Source: Nocardia otitidiscaviarum NBRC 14405
GTDB taxonomy: Bacteria; Actinomycetota; Actinomycetes; Mycobacteriales; Mycobacteriaceae
Direction: 5' to 3'
Length of the DNA stretch: 64,000 nt
Assembly (NCBI RefSeq): GCF_000308635.1
Contig: NZ_BAGD01000119.1
Span: 22,450-86,449, forward strand
This document shows, in pieces, positions 49,736 to 58,518 of this stretch. Every line of letters begins with the position of its first letter. Within the stretch, counting starts at the first letter, position 1. The notes beneath the pieces are model-generated. The model saw nothing but the letters and a program-made list of their open reading frames with translations, was not told where the DNA came from and made no database searches. The translations under genes were made by a program, and so were the position numbers.

Positions 49736-51016
49736 ATGCAAGATTCTCGAGACCTCGGCCGAGATACGTCCCGGCGCCTGCGCAAGGCGATCGCCGTTCC
49801 GACCGCGGTGGCGCTGTCCGCGCTGCTGCTGGCCGGATGCGGCTCCCGGGACACCGATACGGCCTCGGGCTCCAATGCCACGTCCTGCGTAGACACCAGC
49901 GCCCCCACCATCAAGGTCGGGTCACTGCACTCGCTGACCGGCACCATGGCCATCAGCGAGGTCACCGTCGCCAACTCCACCAAGATGGCGGTCGACGAGA
50001 TCAATGCCGCGGGCGGTGTGCTCGGCAAGCAGATCGAGCTGGTGCTCGAGGACGGCGCCTCGGACCCCAAGACCTTCGCGGAGAAGGCCGAGAAGCTGAT
50101 CAGCTCCGACTGTGTGGCCGCGGTCTTCGGCGGCTGGACCTCGGCCAGCCGCAAGGCCATGAAGCCCAAGTTCGAATCGCTGAATTCGCTGCTCTACTAC
50201 CCGGTTCAGTACGAGGGCCTGGAGGACAGCAAGAACATCTTCTACACCGGCGCCACCACCAACCAGCAGATCCTCCCGGCGCTGGACTACCTGAAGCAGA
50301 AGGGCATCACCTCCCTCTACCTGGTGGGCTCCGATTACGTCTTCCCGCAGACCGCCAACCGCGAGATCAAGGCGTGGGCCGAGGCCAACGGGATGGAGAT
50401 CAAGGGCGAGGATTACGCGCCGCTGGGCTCCACCGACTTCTCCACCATCGTCAACAAGGTCCGCAGCGCGGGCGCGGGCGCGGTGTTCAACACCCTCAAC
50501 GGTGATTCCAATGTCGCGTTCTTCCGCGAGTACGCCAATGCGGGCCTGAACGCCCAGACCATGCCGGTGGTCTCGGTCTCCATCGCGGAGGAGGAGGTGG
50601 CGGGCATCGGCGTGCAGAACATCGTCGGCCAGCTGACCTCGTGGAACTACTACCAGACGCTGGACACCCCGGCGAACAAGAAGTTCGTCGACGCCTACAA
50701 GGCCGCCTTCGGCGCGGACAAGCCCACCTCCGACCCCATGGAGGCCGCCTACGCCTCGGTCTACCTGTGGAAGAACACCGTCGAGAAGGCGAATTCCTTC
50801 GCGGTGGCCGATATCCAGGCCGCGGCCGACGGCGTGAGCTTCGACGCCCCCGAGGGCACGGTCGTGATCGACGGCGACAACCACCACATCACCAAGACCG
50901 CGCGCATCGGTGAGATCCGGGCCGACGGCCTCATCTACACGGTGTGGGACTCGGGTCAGCCGATCGTGCCGGACCCCTACCTGAAGTCCTACGACTGGGC
51001 CAAGGGCCTGAAGTAA
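49736..51016 (+). CDS. urtA: urea ABC transporter substrate-binding lipoprotein UrtA
   Basis: A 426-residue periplasmic-type binding lipoprotein: signal and lipobox VALSALLLAGCGSRD (Cys about residue 36), then IKVGSLHSLTGTMAISEVTV, AVDEINAAGGVLGKQIELVL, VAAVFGGWTSASRKAMKPKF, NSLLYYPVQYEGLEDSKNIF, YTGATTNQQILPALDYLKQK and the C-terminal LIYTVWDSGQPIVPDPYL. These are hallmarks of UrtA/FmdD receptors for urea or short amides. The start ATG 49736 follows AGAAGGG; the frame extends 15 codons upstream without a signal-peptide pattern. It heads urtABCDE. Confidence 0.95.
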   Translation: MQDSRDLGRDTSRRLRKAIAVPTAVALSALLLAGCGSRDTDTASGSNATSCVDTSAPTIKVGSLHSLTGTMAISEVTVANSTKMAVDEINAAGGVLGKQIELVLEDGASDPKTFAEKAEKLISSDCVAAVFGGWTSASRKAMKPKFESLNSLLYYPVQYEGLEDSKNIFYTGATTNQQILPALDYLKQKGITSLYLVGSDYVFPQTANREIKAWAEANGMEIKGEDYAPLGSTDFSTIVNKVRSAGAGAVFNTLNGDSNVAFFREYANAGLNAQTMPVVSVSIAEEEVAGIGVQNIVGQLTSWNYYQTLDTPANKKFVDAYKAAFGADKPTSDPMEAAYASVYLWKNTVEKANSFAVADIQAAADGVSFDAPEGTVVIDGDNHHITKTARIGEIRADGLIYTVWDSGQPIVPDPYLKSYDWAKGLK

Positions 51017-51091
51017 CCGACAGCCTTCGATGAGGGGCGGCCGGGCGTGGATCTCCGCGCCCGGCCGTAGAGGCGAAATCGAGGTATCGCA

Positions 51092-51976
51092 ATGGATGTA
51101 GCTGTCGCACAGCTGTTCACGGGATTGAGCCTGGGCTCGATTCTGCTACTCGCCGCGCTCGGGCTGTCCCTGACCTTCGGTCAGATGGGCGTCATCAATA
51201 TGGCGCACGGTGAATTCATCATGGCCGGTTGCTACACGACATTCGTAGTGCAACAGGTCATCTCCGCGACCGGCGTAGCGTTGATCGTCTCGCTGATCGT
51301 CGGATTCATCGTCGGCGGCCTGCTCGGCGCGGCCCTGGAGGCGGGCCTGATCCGCTTCATGTACGACCGTCCGCTGGACACCCTGCTGGTCACCTTCGGT
51401 GTCGGCTTGGTGCTACAGCAGTTGGCGCGCAATATCTTCGGCGCACCCGCCAAGAACGTGGTCGCACCCGAATGGCTGACCGGCGGTATCGCCATCGCCG
51501 GGACGGTGGTCCCCAAGACCCGCATCTTCATCATGGTGCTGGCGGTGACGGCGGTGATCGCGCTCGCCGTCGCGCTCAAGGCCACCCCGCTCGGCCGGCG
51601 CATCCGAGCCGTGGTCCAGAACCGCAGTCTCGCCGAGACTTCCGGCATCTCCAGTCGGTTCACCGACCTGTCCACCTTCTTCATCGGCTCCGGCCTCGCC
51701 GCCGTCGCCGGAGTGGCGCTCACCCTGATCGGCTCCACCAGCCCCACCATCGGGCAGAGCTATCTGGTGGACGCCTTCCTGGTGGTGGTGATCGGCGGCC
51801 TCGGGCAGATCAAGGGCACGGTCATCGCGGCCTTCGGCATGGGCCTGCTCAATTCGTTCATCGAATACTCCACCACCGCCTCGGTGGCGAAGGTGATCGT
51901 CTTCATCGTCATCGTGGTGTTCCTGCAGGTGCGCCCGCAGGGCCTGTTCACCGTCCGCACCAGGAGCCTGGCATGA
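51092..51976 (+). CDS. urtB: urea ABC transporter permease UrtB
   Basis: A 294-residue branched-chain-type permease (LivH-like): LFTGLSLGSILLLAALGLSL, TFGQMGVINMAHGEFIMAGC, YDRPLDTLLVTFGVGLVLQQ, LARNIFGAPAKNVVAPEWLT, RRIRAVVQNRSLAETSGISS, AFLVVVIGGLGQIKGTVIAA, FIVIVVFLQVRPQGLFTVRT. The QVRPQGLF terminus is typical of UrtB. Eight or so membrane helices. It starts 75 bp after urtA and its stop overlaps urtC by 4 bp. Confidence 0.94.
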   Translation: MDVAVAQLFTGLSLGSILLLAALGLSLTFGQMGVINMAHGEFIMAGCYTTFVVQQVISATGVALIVSLIVGFIVGGLLGAALEAGLIRFMYDRPLDTLLVTFGVGLVLQQLARNIFGAPAKNVVAPEWLTGGIAIAGTVVPKTRIFIMVLAVTAVIALAVALKATPLGRRIRAVVQNRSLAETSGISSRFTDLSTFFIGSGLAAVAGVALTLIGSTSPTIGQSYLVDAFLVVVIGGLGQIKGTVIAAFGMGLLNSFIEYSTTASVAKVIVFIVIVVFLQVRPQGLFTVRTRSLA

Positions 51977-53163
51977 GCATCATCGGACGTCTCGGCGCGA
52001 ATTCTTCCGTCAAACCACTGGCGGGCTTCGCCATCGCCGCCATTCTGCTGTTCGGCGTGGCACCGGTGGCGCTCAGCGATTTCCGGTTGAGCCTGCTGGC
52101 GAAGTTCCTGTGCTTCGCCATCGTCGCGGTCGGCATCGGCCTGGCCTGGGGGCGGGGCGGCATGCTCACCCTCGGGCAGGGCGTGTTCTTCGGCATCGGC
52201 GCGTACATCATGGCCATGCATATGCAGATGGCCGATGCCGCCCGCTCGGGTGAGGATGTGCCGGAGTTCATGGTGATCGCGGGTATCCCCGAATTGCCTT
52301 CGTACTGGCAGCCTTTCGCCTCGGCTCCGGTCGCGATCCTGAGCATTCTGGTACTGCCCGCACTGCTGGCGGCGGCTCTCGGTTTCGGTGTGTTCAAGCG
52401 CCGGGTGAAGGGCGCGTACTTCGCCATCCTGAGCCAGGCGCTGGCCGCCGCGCTGGCCATTCTGCTCACCGGGCAGCAGACCATCGGCGGCTTCACCGGA
52501 CTCAGCGACTTCCGCTCCTTCTTCGGTTTCCGGCTCGACGATCCGGTGAACCGGCGGATGCTGTTCTTCATCGCGGCCGGTGCGCTGCTCGCGGTGGTGG
52601 CCATCGCGCGCCAGCTCATGCACAGCCGGTACGGCGAACTGCTGGTGGCGGTGCGCGATCAAGAGGAGCGGGTGCGCTTCCTCGGCTACGACCCGGCCAA
52701 TATCAAGATCGTCGCGTATGTGGTGGCGGCCTTCTTCGCGGGTATCGCGGGAGCGCTGTTCACGCCCATCGTCGGCATCATCTCCCCCGCCGATATCGGG
52801 GTGGTGCCCTCCATCGCCTTCCTCATCGGCGTCGCCATCGGCGGGCGCACCACGCTGCTCGGTCCGGTGCTGGGCGCCATCGGCGTGGCGTGGGCGCAGA
52901 CCACGTTCTCCGAGCAGTTCCCCTCCGGCTGGACGTATCTGCAGGGTGTGCTGTTCATCGTGGTGGTCGGCTTCCTGCCCGCCGGTCTGGCCGGATTCGG
53001 GCCGCTGGCGAAGCAGCTCGCGCAGCGGTTGCGGCCCACGCCCAGGGAGACCGGTGAGGCGGCGGCCTCGGACGCCGCCGCCGACTCCGTCACACCCACC
53101 GACGCTCCGGTCACGGGCGAGCCCGAATCTCCGGCGGAGGAAGAGAAGGTACAGGCACGATGA
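51973..53163 (+). CDS. urtC: urea ABC transporter permease UrtC
   Basis: A 396-residue LivM-like permease: LAKFLCFAIVAVGIGLAWGR, GGMLTLGQGVFFGIGAYIMA, VKGAYFAILSQALAAALAIL, RQLMHSRYGELLVAVRDQEE (EAA-like loop), RVRFLGYDPANIKIVAYVVA, FTPIVGIISPADIGVVPSIA, IGVAIGGRTTLLGPVLGAIG. A hydrophilic C-terminal tail of about 55 residues (Pro/Ala/Glu-rich) extends beyond the usual end. It starts at ATG 51973 overlapping urtB and overlaps urtD by 4 bp. Confidence 0.94.
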   Translation: MSIIGRLGANSSVKPLAGFAIAAILLFGVAPVALSDFRLSLLAKFLCFAIVAVGIGLAWGRGGMLTLGQGVFFGIGAYIMAMHMQMADAARSGEDVPEFMVIAGIPELPSYWQPFASAPVAILSILVLPALLAAALGFGVFKRRVKGAYFAILSQALAAALAILLTGQQTIGGFTGLSDFRSFFGFRLDDPVNRRMLFFIAAGALLAVVAIARQLMHSRYGELLVAVRDQEERVRFLGYDPANIKIVAYVVAAFFAGIAGALFTPIVGIISPADIGVVPSIAFLIGVAIGGRTTLLGPVLGAIGVAWAQTTFSEQFPSGWTYLQGVLFIVVVGFLPAGLAGFGPLAKQLAQRLRPTPRETGEAAASDAAADSVTPTDAPVTGEPESPAEEEKVQAR

Positions 53164-53981
53164 CCACCGTCGCGCACGAACCCAAATTCGGCGGCAATGC
53201 CGGAATGGACAGCGAATACCTCGAAATCCGGGGCCTGTCGGTGAGCTTCGACGGCTTCAAGGCCGTCTCCGACGTGGACCTGACCGTGCTGCAGGGCGAT
53301 CTGCGCTTCCTCATCGGCCCCAACGGCGCGGGCAAGACCACGCTCATCGACGCCATCACCGGCCTGGTCCCGGCCACCGGATCGGCGCAGAAGTCCGGCC
53401 GGGAACTCATCGGCCGCAAGGTGCACCAGATCGCCCGGATGGGTGTGGGCCGCACCTTCCAGACCGCGAGCGTCTTCGAACAGCTCACGGTGCTGCAGAA
53501 CCTGGATATCGCGGCGGGGGCCGGGCGGTCGGCGCTCACCCTGCTGCGACGACGCAAGTCGGTGCTGCCCGCCATCGAAGAAGCCTTGGAGACAACGGGT
53601 TTGGCCGAATTGCGGGACAAGCCCGCCGGCGTGCTCGCGCACGGCCAGAAGCAGTGGCTGGAGATCGGCATGCTGCTGGTGCAGAACGCCTCGGTGCTGC
53701 TGCTCGACGAACCCGTCGCCGGCATGAGCGCCGAGGAGCGCGAGGAGACCGGAAACCTGCTGCGCCGCATCGGCGGTGACCGCGTCGTGGTCGTGGTGGA
53801 GCACGATATGGACTTCATGCGCTCCTTCGCCACCTCGGTGACGGTGCTGGCCGGGGGCGGGGTGCTCGCCGAGGGCACCGTGGCCGAGGTACAGGACGAC
53901 CCCAAGGTGCAGGAGGTGTACCTCGGCACCGCCACGGCGGCCGCGCACCCCGCCGCCACCGAGTCCGAGGAGGCACGCTGA
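53160..53981 (+). CDS. urtD: urea ABC transporter ATP-binding protein UrtD
   Basis: A 273-residue ATPase of the LivG/UrtD type: LEIRGLSVSFDGFKAVSDVD, Walker A FLIGPNGAGKTTLIDAITGL (about residues 51-70), Q-loop GVGRTFQTASVFEQLTVLQN, signature-region GVLAHGQKQWLEIGMLLVQN (AHGQKQWLEIGMLL is UrtD-specific), Walker B ASVLLLDEPVAGMSAEEREE, and VVVVEHDMDFMRSFATSVTV. It overlaps urtC and is followed by urtE in a TGATG overlap. Confidence 0.95.
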   Translation: MTTVAHEPKFGGNAGMDSEYLEIRGLSVSFDGFKAVSDVDLTVLQGDLRFLIGPNGAGKTTLIDAITGLVPATGSAQKSGRELIGRKVHQIARMGVGRTFQTASVFEQLTVLQNLDIAAGAGRSALTLLRRRKSVLPAIEEALETTGLAELRDKPAGVLAHGQKQWLEIGMLLVQNASVLLLDEPVAGMSAEEREETGNLLRRIGGDRVVVVVEHDMDFMRSFATSVTVLAGGGVLAEGTVAEVQDDPKVQEVYLGTATAAAHPAATESEEAR

Positions 53982-54673
53982 TGCTCGAACTTACCGACAT
54001 CCACACCGGATACGGGCGCACCGAGGTGATCCACGGGGTGTCTCTGACGGTTCCGGACGACGGAGTGGTCGCCATCATGGGCCACAACGGCGCCGGGAAG
54101 ACCTCGCTGCTGCGCGCCGCCGTGGGCCTGCTGCCGGCCAAGTCGGGACGGATCATCTTCGACGGCAAGGACATCACCAAGCTGCCGCCGTCCAAGCGGG
54201 TGCGCCACGGCATCGCCTACGTGCCGCAGGGGCAGCAGTCGTTCGGGCAGCTCTCCACCATGGAGAACCTCCAGGTGGTGGCGGACGGGCGCAAGCGCGG
54301 CAAGGAACTCGTCGCCGAGGCGCTGGACCTGTTCCCGGCACTGCGCGAGCTGCTGACCCGCAAGGCCGGGCTGCTCTCCGGCGGCCAGCGCCAGCAGCTG
54401 GCCATCGCCCGCGCGCTGATCACCGAGCCGAAACTGCTCATCCTCGATGAGCCCACCGAGGGCATCCAGCCGTCGGTGGTGGCCGAGATCGAGCGCACCA
54501 TCCTCGATCTCACCCGACGCGGTGGATTGAGCGTGCTGCTGGTCGAGCAGCACATCGGCTTCGCGCTGCAGGCCGCCCAGCAGTACTACGTACTACGGTC
54601 CGGACGGATCACCTCGTCCGGCGCGGGCGGCGCGGGAGCCGAAACCGACGTCCGCACGGCCATGGCCATCTGA
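53981..54673 (+). CDS. urtE: urea ABC transporter ATP-binding protein UrtE
   Basis: A 230-residue ATPase of the LivF/UrtE type: MLELTDIHTGYGRTEVIHGV, Walker A AIMGHNGAGKTSLLRAAVGL, GIAYVPQGQQSFGQLSTMEN, signature GLLSGGQRQQLAIARALITE, Walker B PKLLILDEPTEGIQPSVVAE, H-loop LSVLLVEQHIGFALQAAQQY. PQGQQ-type Q-loop and the short length fit UrtE. It ends the transporter operon; the GntR gene begins only 13 bp later and is probably co-transcribed. Confidence 0.95.
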   Translation: MLELTDIHTGYGRTEVIHGVSLTVPDDGVVAIMGHNGAGKTSLLRAAVGLLPAKSGRIIFDGKDITKLPPSKRVRHGIAYVPQGQQSFGQLSTMENLQVVADGRKRGKELVAEALDLFPALRELLTRKAGLLSGGQRQQLAIARALITEPKLLILDEPTEGIQPSVVAEIERTILDLTRRGGLSVLLVEQHIGFALQAAQQYYVLRSGRITSSGAGGAGAETDVRTAMAI

Positions 54674-54686
54674 TCGGACATACGGC

Positions 54687-55808
54687 ATGGCGCGCAGGGG
54701 GCGTATTCCGTTGTCCGAGCGGGTGTACCGGTCGCTGCAGGGCGACCTGGCGGCGGGGGTGCTGGTGCCCACCGAACGACTCCGCGAGGAACGCCTCGCG
54801 GAGATCTACGGGGTGTCCCGCACCCCCGTCCGCGAGGCCCTCGCCCGGCTGCTCGCCGACGGCCTGATCGAACGGCTGCCGGACGGGCTCTACCCGTACC
54901 GACCCCGCCTCGACGAACTGGCGGACCTGTACGAGCTGCGAATCCTGTTGGAATCCCATGGGATTCACCGGCTCCGCACGGACGCGCCGGTCGACGTCGC
55001 GGCGGAGCCGAATCCGGTCGCGACCACCGTCGCCGCCGAGACGGTGGGGCGACCCGTCGCCGCGGGACCACCGGCACGAACCACCGCCCCGCCGTCCGAA
55101 CGGCCAGTCGTCACCGAACCGCCGACACCGCATGTGAGCGCCGAGTCGGTGGCACCCCCCACTGTCGCCGGCACAGCGGCACACCTCACGGCTGCGGACG
55201 GGGCGGACGGGCCGGGCACGGCCGTGGCCCCCACGACACGCGAGCAACTCGCCGCGGCCGATGGTTCCGCTACGGCGAAAACCACGCGCGTGGAGCCGGT
55301 CCGCCGGACAGCGCCCGAGCCCACAACGTCGATCCGCGCCGTCGATACGGCGGAAGAATTCCGAGCGCGGGCGGTTCACCCGACGACGAGTGCGGGCAGC
55401 CCGCCGAGGGCGCGACCGCGCTATGACGCGGCGATGATCGAACGGGAGCTGGAGATCTGGCAGGATCTGCGCGCGTATCCGCCGCCACCGGGGGCCGAGC
55501 TCATAGCCGCCGACGAGCGCTTCCACTCCCGGCTGCTCGCGGCCTCCGGCAATGCCGCCCTGGCGGACGCGCTGGCGACGGTGCACGCGCGGGTGCGGCC
55601 GATCCGGGCTCTGGACATCCCCACTCCGGAGCGGGTCGCCGTCATGACCGCCGAGCACATCGCCATCGCGGAGCGGTTGCTCGCGGGCGACCTCGAGCAG
55701 GGACTGTCGGTGCTGGTCGCGCACATCACCACCTCGCGCGACCATGTGCTGGCCCGGGCCGAACACGCGCTGCGGCTGACGAAACTGGCCCGCGCACTGC
55801 GGGATTGA
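54687..55808 (+). CDS. GntR/FadR-type regulator with low-complexity insert in the FCD domain
   Basis: A 373-residue GntR regulator. Residues 1-75: winged helix RIPLSERVYRSLQGDLAAGV, RLREERLAEIYGVSRTPVRE, ALARLLADGLIERLPDG. The FCD ligand domain begins DELADLYELRILLESHGIHR but is interrupted at about residue 97 by some 145 residues of Ala/Pro/Thr/Val-rich sequence and resumes at about 244 with IERELEIWQDLRAYPPPPGA, AADERFHSRLLAASGNAALA and AEHIAIAERLLAGDLEQGLS. Normal family length is about 230. It lies 13 bp after urtE and probably controls the urt operon, perhaps through the inverted repeat at 49649. Reading frame stays open throughout the insert, so it is not a frameshift. Confidence 0.88.
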   Translation: MARRGRIPLSERVYRSLQGDLAAGVLVPTERLREERLAEIYGVSRTPVREALARLLADGLIERLPDGLYPYRPRLDELADLYELRILLESHGIHRLRTDAPVDVAAEPNPVATTVAAETVGRPVAAGPPARTTAPPSERPVVTEPPTPHVSAESVAPPTVAGTAAHLTAADGADGPGTAVAPTTREQLAAADGSATAKTTRVEPVRRTAPEPTTSIRAVDTAEEFRARAVHPTTSAGSPPRARPRYDAAMIERELEIWQDLRAYPPPPGAELIAADERFHSRLLAASGNAALADALATVHARVRPIRALDIPTPERVAVMTAEHIAIAERLLAGDLEQGLSVLVAHITTSRDHVLARAEHALRLTKLARALRD

Positions 55809-55816
55809 GCCAAAGG

Positions 55817-55830
55817 TTACCGAGCGGTAG
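55817..55830. promoter_or_regulatory. TTACCGAGCGGTAG palindrome before the CMD gene
   Basis: TACCG-AG-CGGTA is a perfect inverted repeat, a form seen in many TetR-family operators, 33 bp upstream of the start at 55863. The closest TetR gene in the window is at 57566, but nothing links them directly. Confidence 0.45.
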
Positions 55831-55862
55831 TCGCTGGCTGGGACAGTTTGTTAGCGTGAGGC

Positions 55863-56402
55863 ATGGTGTCGAATCAGCCGCGTATCGCTCCCGGCCGCAT
55901 CCGAGAGTTGGGCCCCGTCAACTGGCTCGTCTGGCAGATCATCTCCCGCGCCGCGGGCACCGACGACGCGCACCTGTTCAGCACCCTCGGCCAGGCCAAG
56001 GGTCTGTTCCGCGGCTGGCTGCACTACTCCGGGCGGCTCATGCCGGGCGGCTCCCTGCCCCGCTACGACACCGAACTGGTGATCCTGCGCGTCGCCCATC
56101 TGCGCGACTGCGTATACGAGACCGACCATCACATCCGGTTGGGCAAGCGCGCGGGCATCACCCAGGAGATCCTCGAGCGCCTGCGCCGCGGCCCCGCCGA
56201 CGAGGGCTGGAACGCCAAGGAGCGCGCACTGCTCACCGCCGTCGACCAACTCGTCACCACCCGCGATCTCGACGATGCCGCGTGGAAGTCGCTGGCAGAG
56301 CACTACTCCGAACCCAAACTCATCGAATTCGTGCTGCTCGTCAACCAGTACGAGGGCCTGGCCAGCACCATCACCGCACTACGCATCCAGCCCGATCACT
56401 GA
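55863..56402 (+). CDS. carboxymuconolactone decarboxylase (CMD) family protein
   Basis: A 179-residue all-helical CMD/AhpD-fold protein: LPRYDTELVILRVAHLRDCV, YETDHHIRLGKRAGITQEIL, KERALLTAVDQLVTTRDLDD, EFVLLVNQYEGLASTITALR. Only one cysteine is in the region where peroxidase members have Cys-x-x-Cys, so it is probably not an AhpD-type reductase; related actinobacterial proteins are of unknown function. The ATG at 55863 follows a promoter-like region (TTAGCGT) and an operator-like palindrome. Confidence 0.85.
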   Translation: MVSNQPRIAPGRIRELGPVNWLVWQIISRAAGTDDAHLFSTLGQAKGLFRGWLHYSGRLMPGGSLPRYDTELVILRVAHLRDCVYETDHHIRLGKRAGITQEILERLRRGPADEGWNAKERALLTAVDQLVTTRDLDDAAWKSLAEHYSEPKLIEFVLLVNQYEGLASTITALRIQPDH

Positions 56403-56622
56403 CGCGAAGCCACGGGCGGGCGCGGCCCGGTGATCGGCCACCACACCCGCAGCGCGCAGTTCGCACCGACATCCACGGGCGCGGCGCAGCCGCCCATCAG
56501 GTTCACCATCGGCGTGGTCCGCAGCGGTGCCGCGTCGAATCAAGTACCAGGTCGACCCACCGCCGACGGTAGACCCGACAGGTCGCCGACGCCGTGCGGC
56601 TTCGCCGGATCGACGGCGGGAG

Positions 56623-57489
56623 TCAGCGACCGGTGAAGAAGGCGTCGGCCGCCTCGAAGGTGGCCTCCGGGGCCTCCAACTGCGGCCAGTGGCCGATCCG
56701 GTCCAGGGAGACCACATCCGGGTCCGGCACCACCTCGCGGTAGCGCGCGGCCATGTGCGCACCCGAATTGGGATCGACCGCACCATTGATGAACCGCAGC
56801 GGCACAGTGGCTTTGGCCAGCGGCTCCACCCACCGCTCGCGGTACCGCGCCCGTTCCAGGGTGAAGCGGCCGACCTTGTGGTTCACCCAGCGACCGTGGT
56901 TGTACTCGACGATGTCCAGGAAGTCGCGCATATCGGCGGCACTGGGCTTGGTGTCGGGTCCGAACACCTCGCGCACGGCCAGACGCAGCAGCGGCGGCGG
57001 CAGCAGCGGTCCGAGCACATCGCCCGCGGGCGACGACAACACCCGCTGCACCAGGCGGGGGCGGTAGACCTCCGGGAAGAGGCCGCCGTTGAGGAAGGCC
57101 ACCGCGCGGATGCGCGGCAGCGCCGGATCGGTGATGCGGCGGGCCAGCATCTCCTGCACCACACTGACCCCCAGGTCGTGCGCCAGGATAAGCACCTCCT
57201 CCACCCCCTGCGCCCGCAGCAGCGCCTCGTGCATATCGGCGTGCTCGAGCACGCTGTAGTGATGCCGAAGCGGCTTGTCGGAGAAGCCCATCCCCAGCAT
57301 GTCCGGCGCGAGCACGTCGTAACGCTCGGTGAGCCGGAACCAGATGCGGTGCCAGTCGAAGGAATTGAACGGATAGCCGTGGACCAGCAGCAGGGCCGGA
57401 CCTCGGCCGGACCGCCGATAGAACACGCGGTATCCGGAGAATGGGAAGAACTTTCCCGCGGTGAGCCAGTGTTCGAGTTCCGCTCGCAC
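56623..57489 (-). CDS. alpha/beta hydrolase, epoxide hydrolase/dehalogenase type
   Basis: A 288-residue hydrolase with an Asp nucleophile: LLLVHGYPFNSFDWHRIWFR (HGYP oxyanion region), VLAPDMLGMGFSDKP, nucleophile elbow LILAHDLGVSVVQEMLARR (HDxG), FINGAVDPNSGAH and base LDRIGHWPQLEAPE. Asp rather than Ser in the elbow places it with epoxide hydrolases and haloalkane dehalogenases. The GTG at 57489 follows GGAGGGG; the frame continues upstream into the TetR coding region and is not credible there. It lies about 77 bp downstream of the TetR gene on the same strand and may be regulated by it. Confidence 0.85.
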   Translation of the reverse strand: MRAELEHWLTAGKFFPFSGYRVFYRRSGRGPALLLVHGYPFNSFDWHRIWFRLTERYDVLAPDMLGMGFSDKPLRHHYSVLEHADMHEALLRAQGVEEVLILAHDLGVSVVQEMLARRITDPALPRIRAVAFLNGGLFPEVYRPRLVQRVLSSPAGDVLGPLLPPPLLRLAVREVFGPDTKPSAADMRDFLDIVEYNHGRWVNHKVGRFTLERARYRERWVEPLAKATVPLRFINGAVDPNSGAHMAARYREVVPDPDVVSLDRIGHWPQLEAPEATFEAADAFFTGR

Positions 57490-57565
57490 GACCCCTCCAG
57501 TCCTGTCGCGCCCCGAACAGACATTGCACCGCACACCGAACCGACCGGCAAGCGGATGTGAGAAG

Positions 57566-58393
57566 TCAGTCGCTTCGCGAGTTTCCGCGACGGGCGGCAC
57601 GCCCGTCGGCATCATGCCGAACGGTTCGGCGCGCGGGGTTCTCGATGAGCGCGGCAAGTCCGTCCAGCACCCGCGCCAGACCGAATTCGTACGCGTGGTC
57701 GGCGCTGTAGGCGGCGTCGTGGGCCTGCCCGGCCGCGGCTCCCACCCGCGCGCCGAGCGGATAGCGTTCGGCGTCGAACACACGCTCGAGCACGGGTGCG
57801 GCGCGCTCCCACCACTCGTGGTCGCTCATTCCGCTGTCGGCGGCGGCGGTGCGGGTGTCGATCGCGATGCGCGCCACCGAGTTCACGAAACCGAGCACAT
57901 GGGTCAGCGCGGAGTCCATCTCCAGATCGGTGAGGCCGAGACCGTCGAAGGCGCTCAGTTCGTGCTCGTACTTGGCCGCCACCCCCGGGCCGAGCGGCGG
58001 GCGGGTGGTCGGCACGTAGGCCACCCAGGGGTGGGCGGCGAGCATGTCCCGGTTCTCCGCCGCGATGGCGGAAACCCTTTCCCGCCAGGGCTTTCCGGCG
58101 ATGTCGCCACGCGGCATGTGCTGGTAGACCGAGTCGAGCATGAGGTCGAGCAGTTCCGCCTTGCCGGGCACATAGGTGTAGGTGGCCATCGGTGTGAGCC
58201 CCAGCGCGGCCGCCACCGAACGCATGGTGAGCGCGCCCAAGCCCTCGGTGTCGGCGATCCGGATGGCCGCCGACACCACCGCGTCCACGGTGGTGCGCTG
58301 TTTCGGTCCCCGCGCGGAGCCACCCCGGCCGGGTTCGCGCCACAGCAGTTCGAGGGTGCGCGCCGGATCGCCCGCACTGCTCCGCTCTCCCAT
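57566..58393 (-). CDS. TetR-family regulator with TetR_C-type domain
   Basis: A 275-residue TetR regulator. HTH at about residues 36-80: VVSAAIRIADTEGLGALTMR, SVAAALGLTPMATYTYVPGK, AELLDLMLDSVYQHMPRG. The long C-terminal domain (WRERVSAIAAENRDMLAAHP, LTHVLGFVNSVARIAIDTRT, YEFGLARVLDGLAALIE) is of the TetR_C class. The ATG at 58393 gives a normal N-terminus. It is divergent from the VOC gene; the AT-rich gap between them holds AGTA-N5-TACT (58470-58482), a possible operator. The hydrolase at 56623 follows downstream. Confidence 0.85.
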   Translation of the reverse strand: MGERSSAGDPARTLELLWREPGRGGSARGPKQRTTVDAVVSAAIRIADTEGLGALTMRSVAAALGLTPMATYTYVPGKAELLDLMLDSVYQHMPRGDIAGKPWRERVSAIAAENRDMLAAHPWVAYVPTTRPPLGPGVAAKYEHELSAFDGLGLTDLEMDSALTHVLGFVNSVARIAIDTRTAAADSGMSDHEWWERAAPVLERVFDAERYPLGARVGAAAGQAHDAAYSADHAYEFGLARVLDGLAALIENPARRTVRHDADGRAARRGNSRSD

Positions 58394-58469
58394 TCCGCGC
58401 ACCACCTCCACCGGAATCGTATCCCTGTGACACACGTCACGATGCATGCGTCCGGGAATTTCCGTACAA

Positions 58470-58482
58470 AGTATAGCGTACT
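58470..58482. promoter_or_regulatory. possible operator in TetR/VOC divergent region
   Basis: AGTA-TAGCG-TACT inverted repeat in an AT-rich island, also containing a CGTAC direct repeat (58463, 58477). Its place between the divergent TetR and VOC genes suits autoregulation. Arms are short, so confidence is low. Confidence 0.3.
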
Positions 58483-58518
58483 AAGTAAAGAGTTATCCGG
58501 CACGCCGAGGAGGACCCC

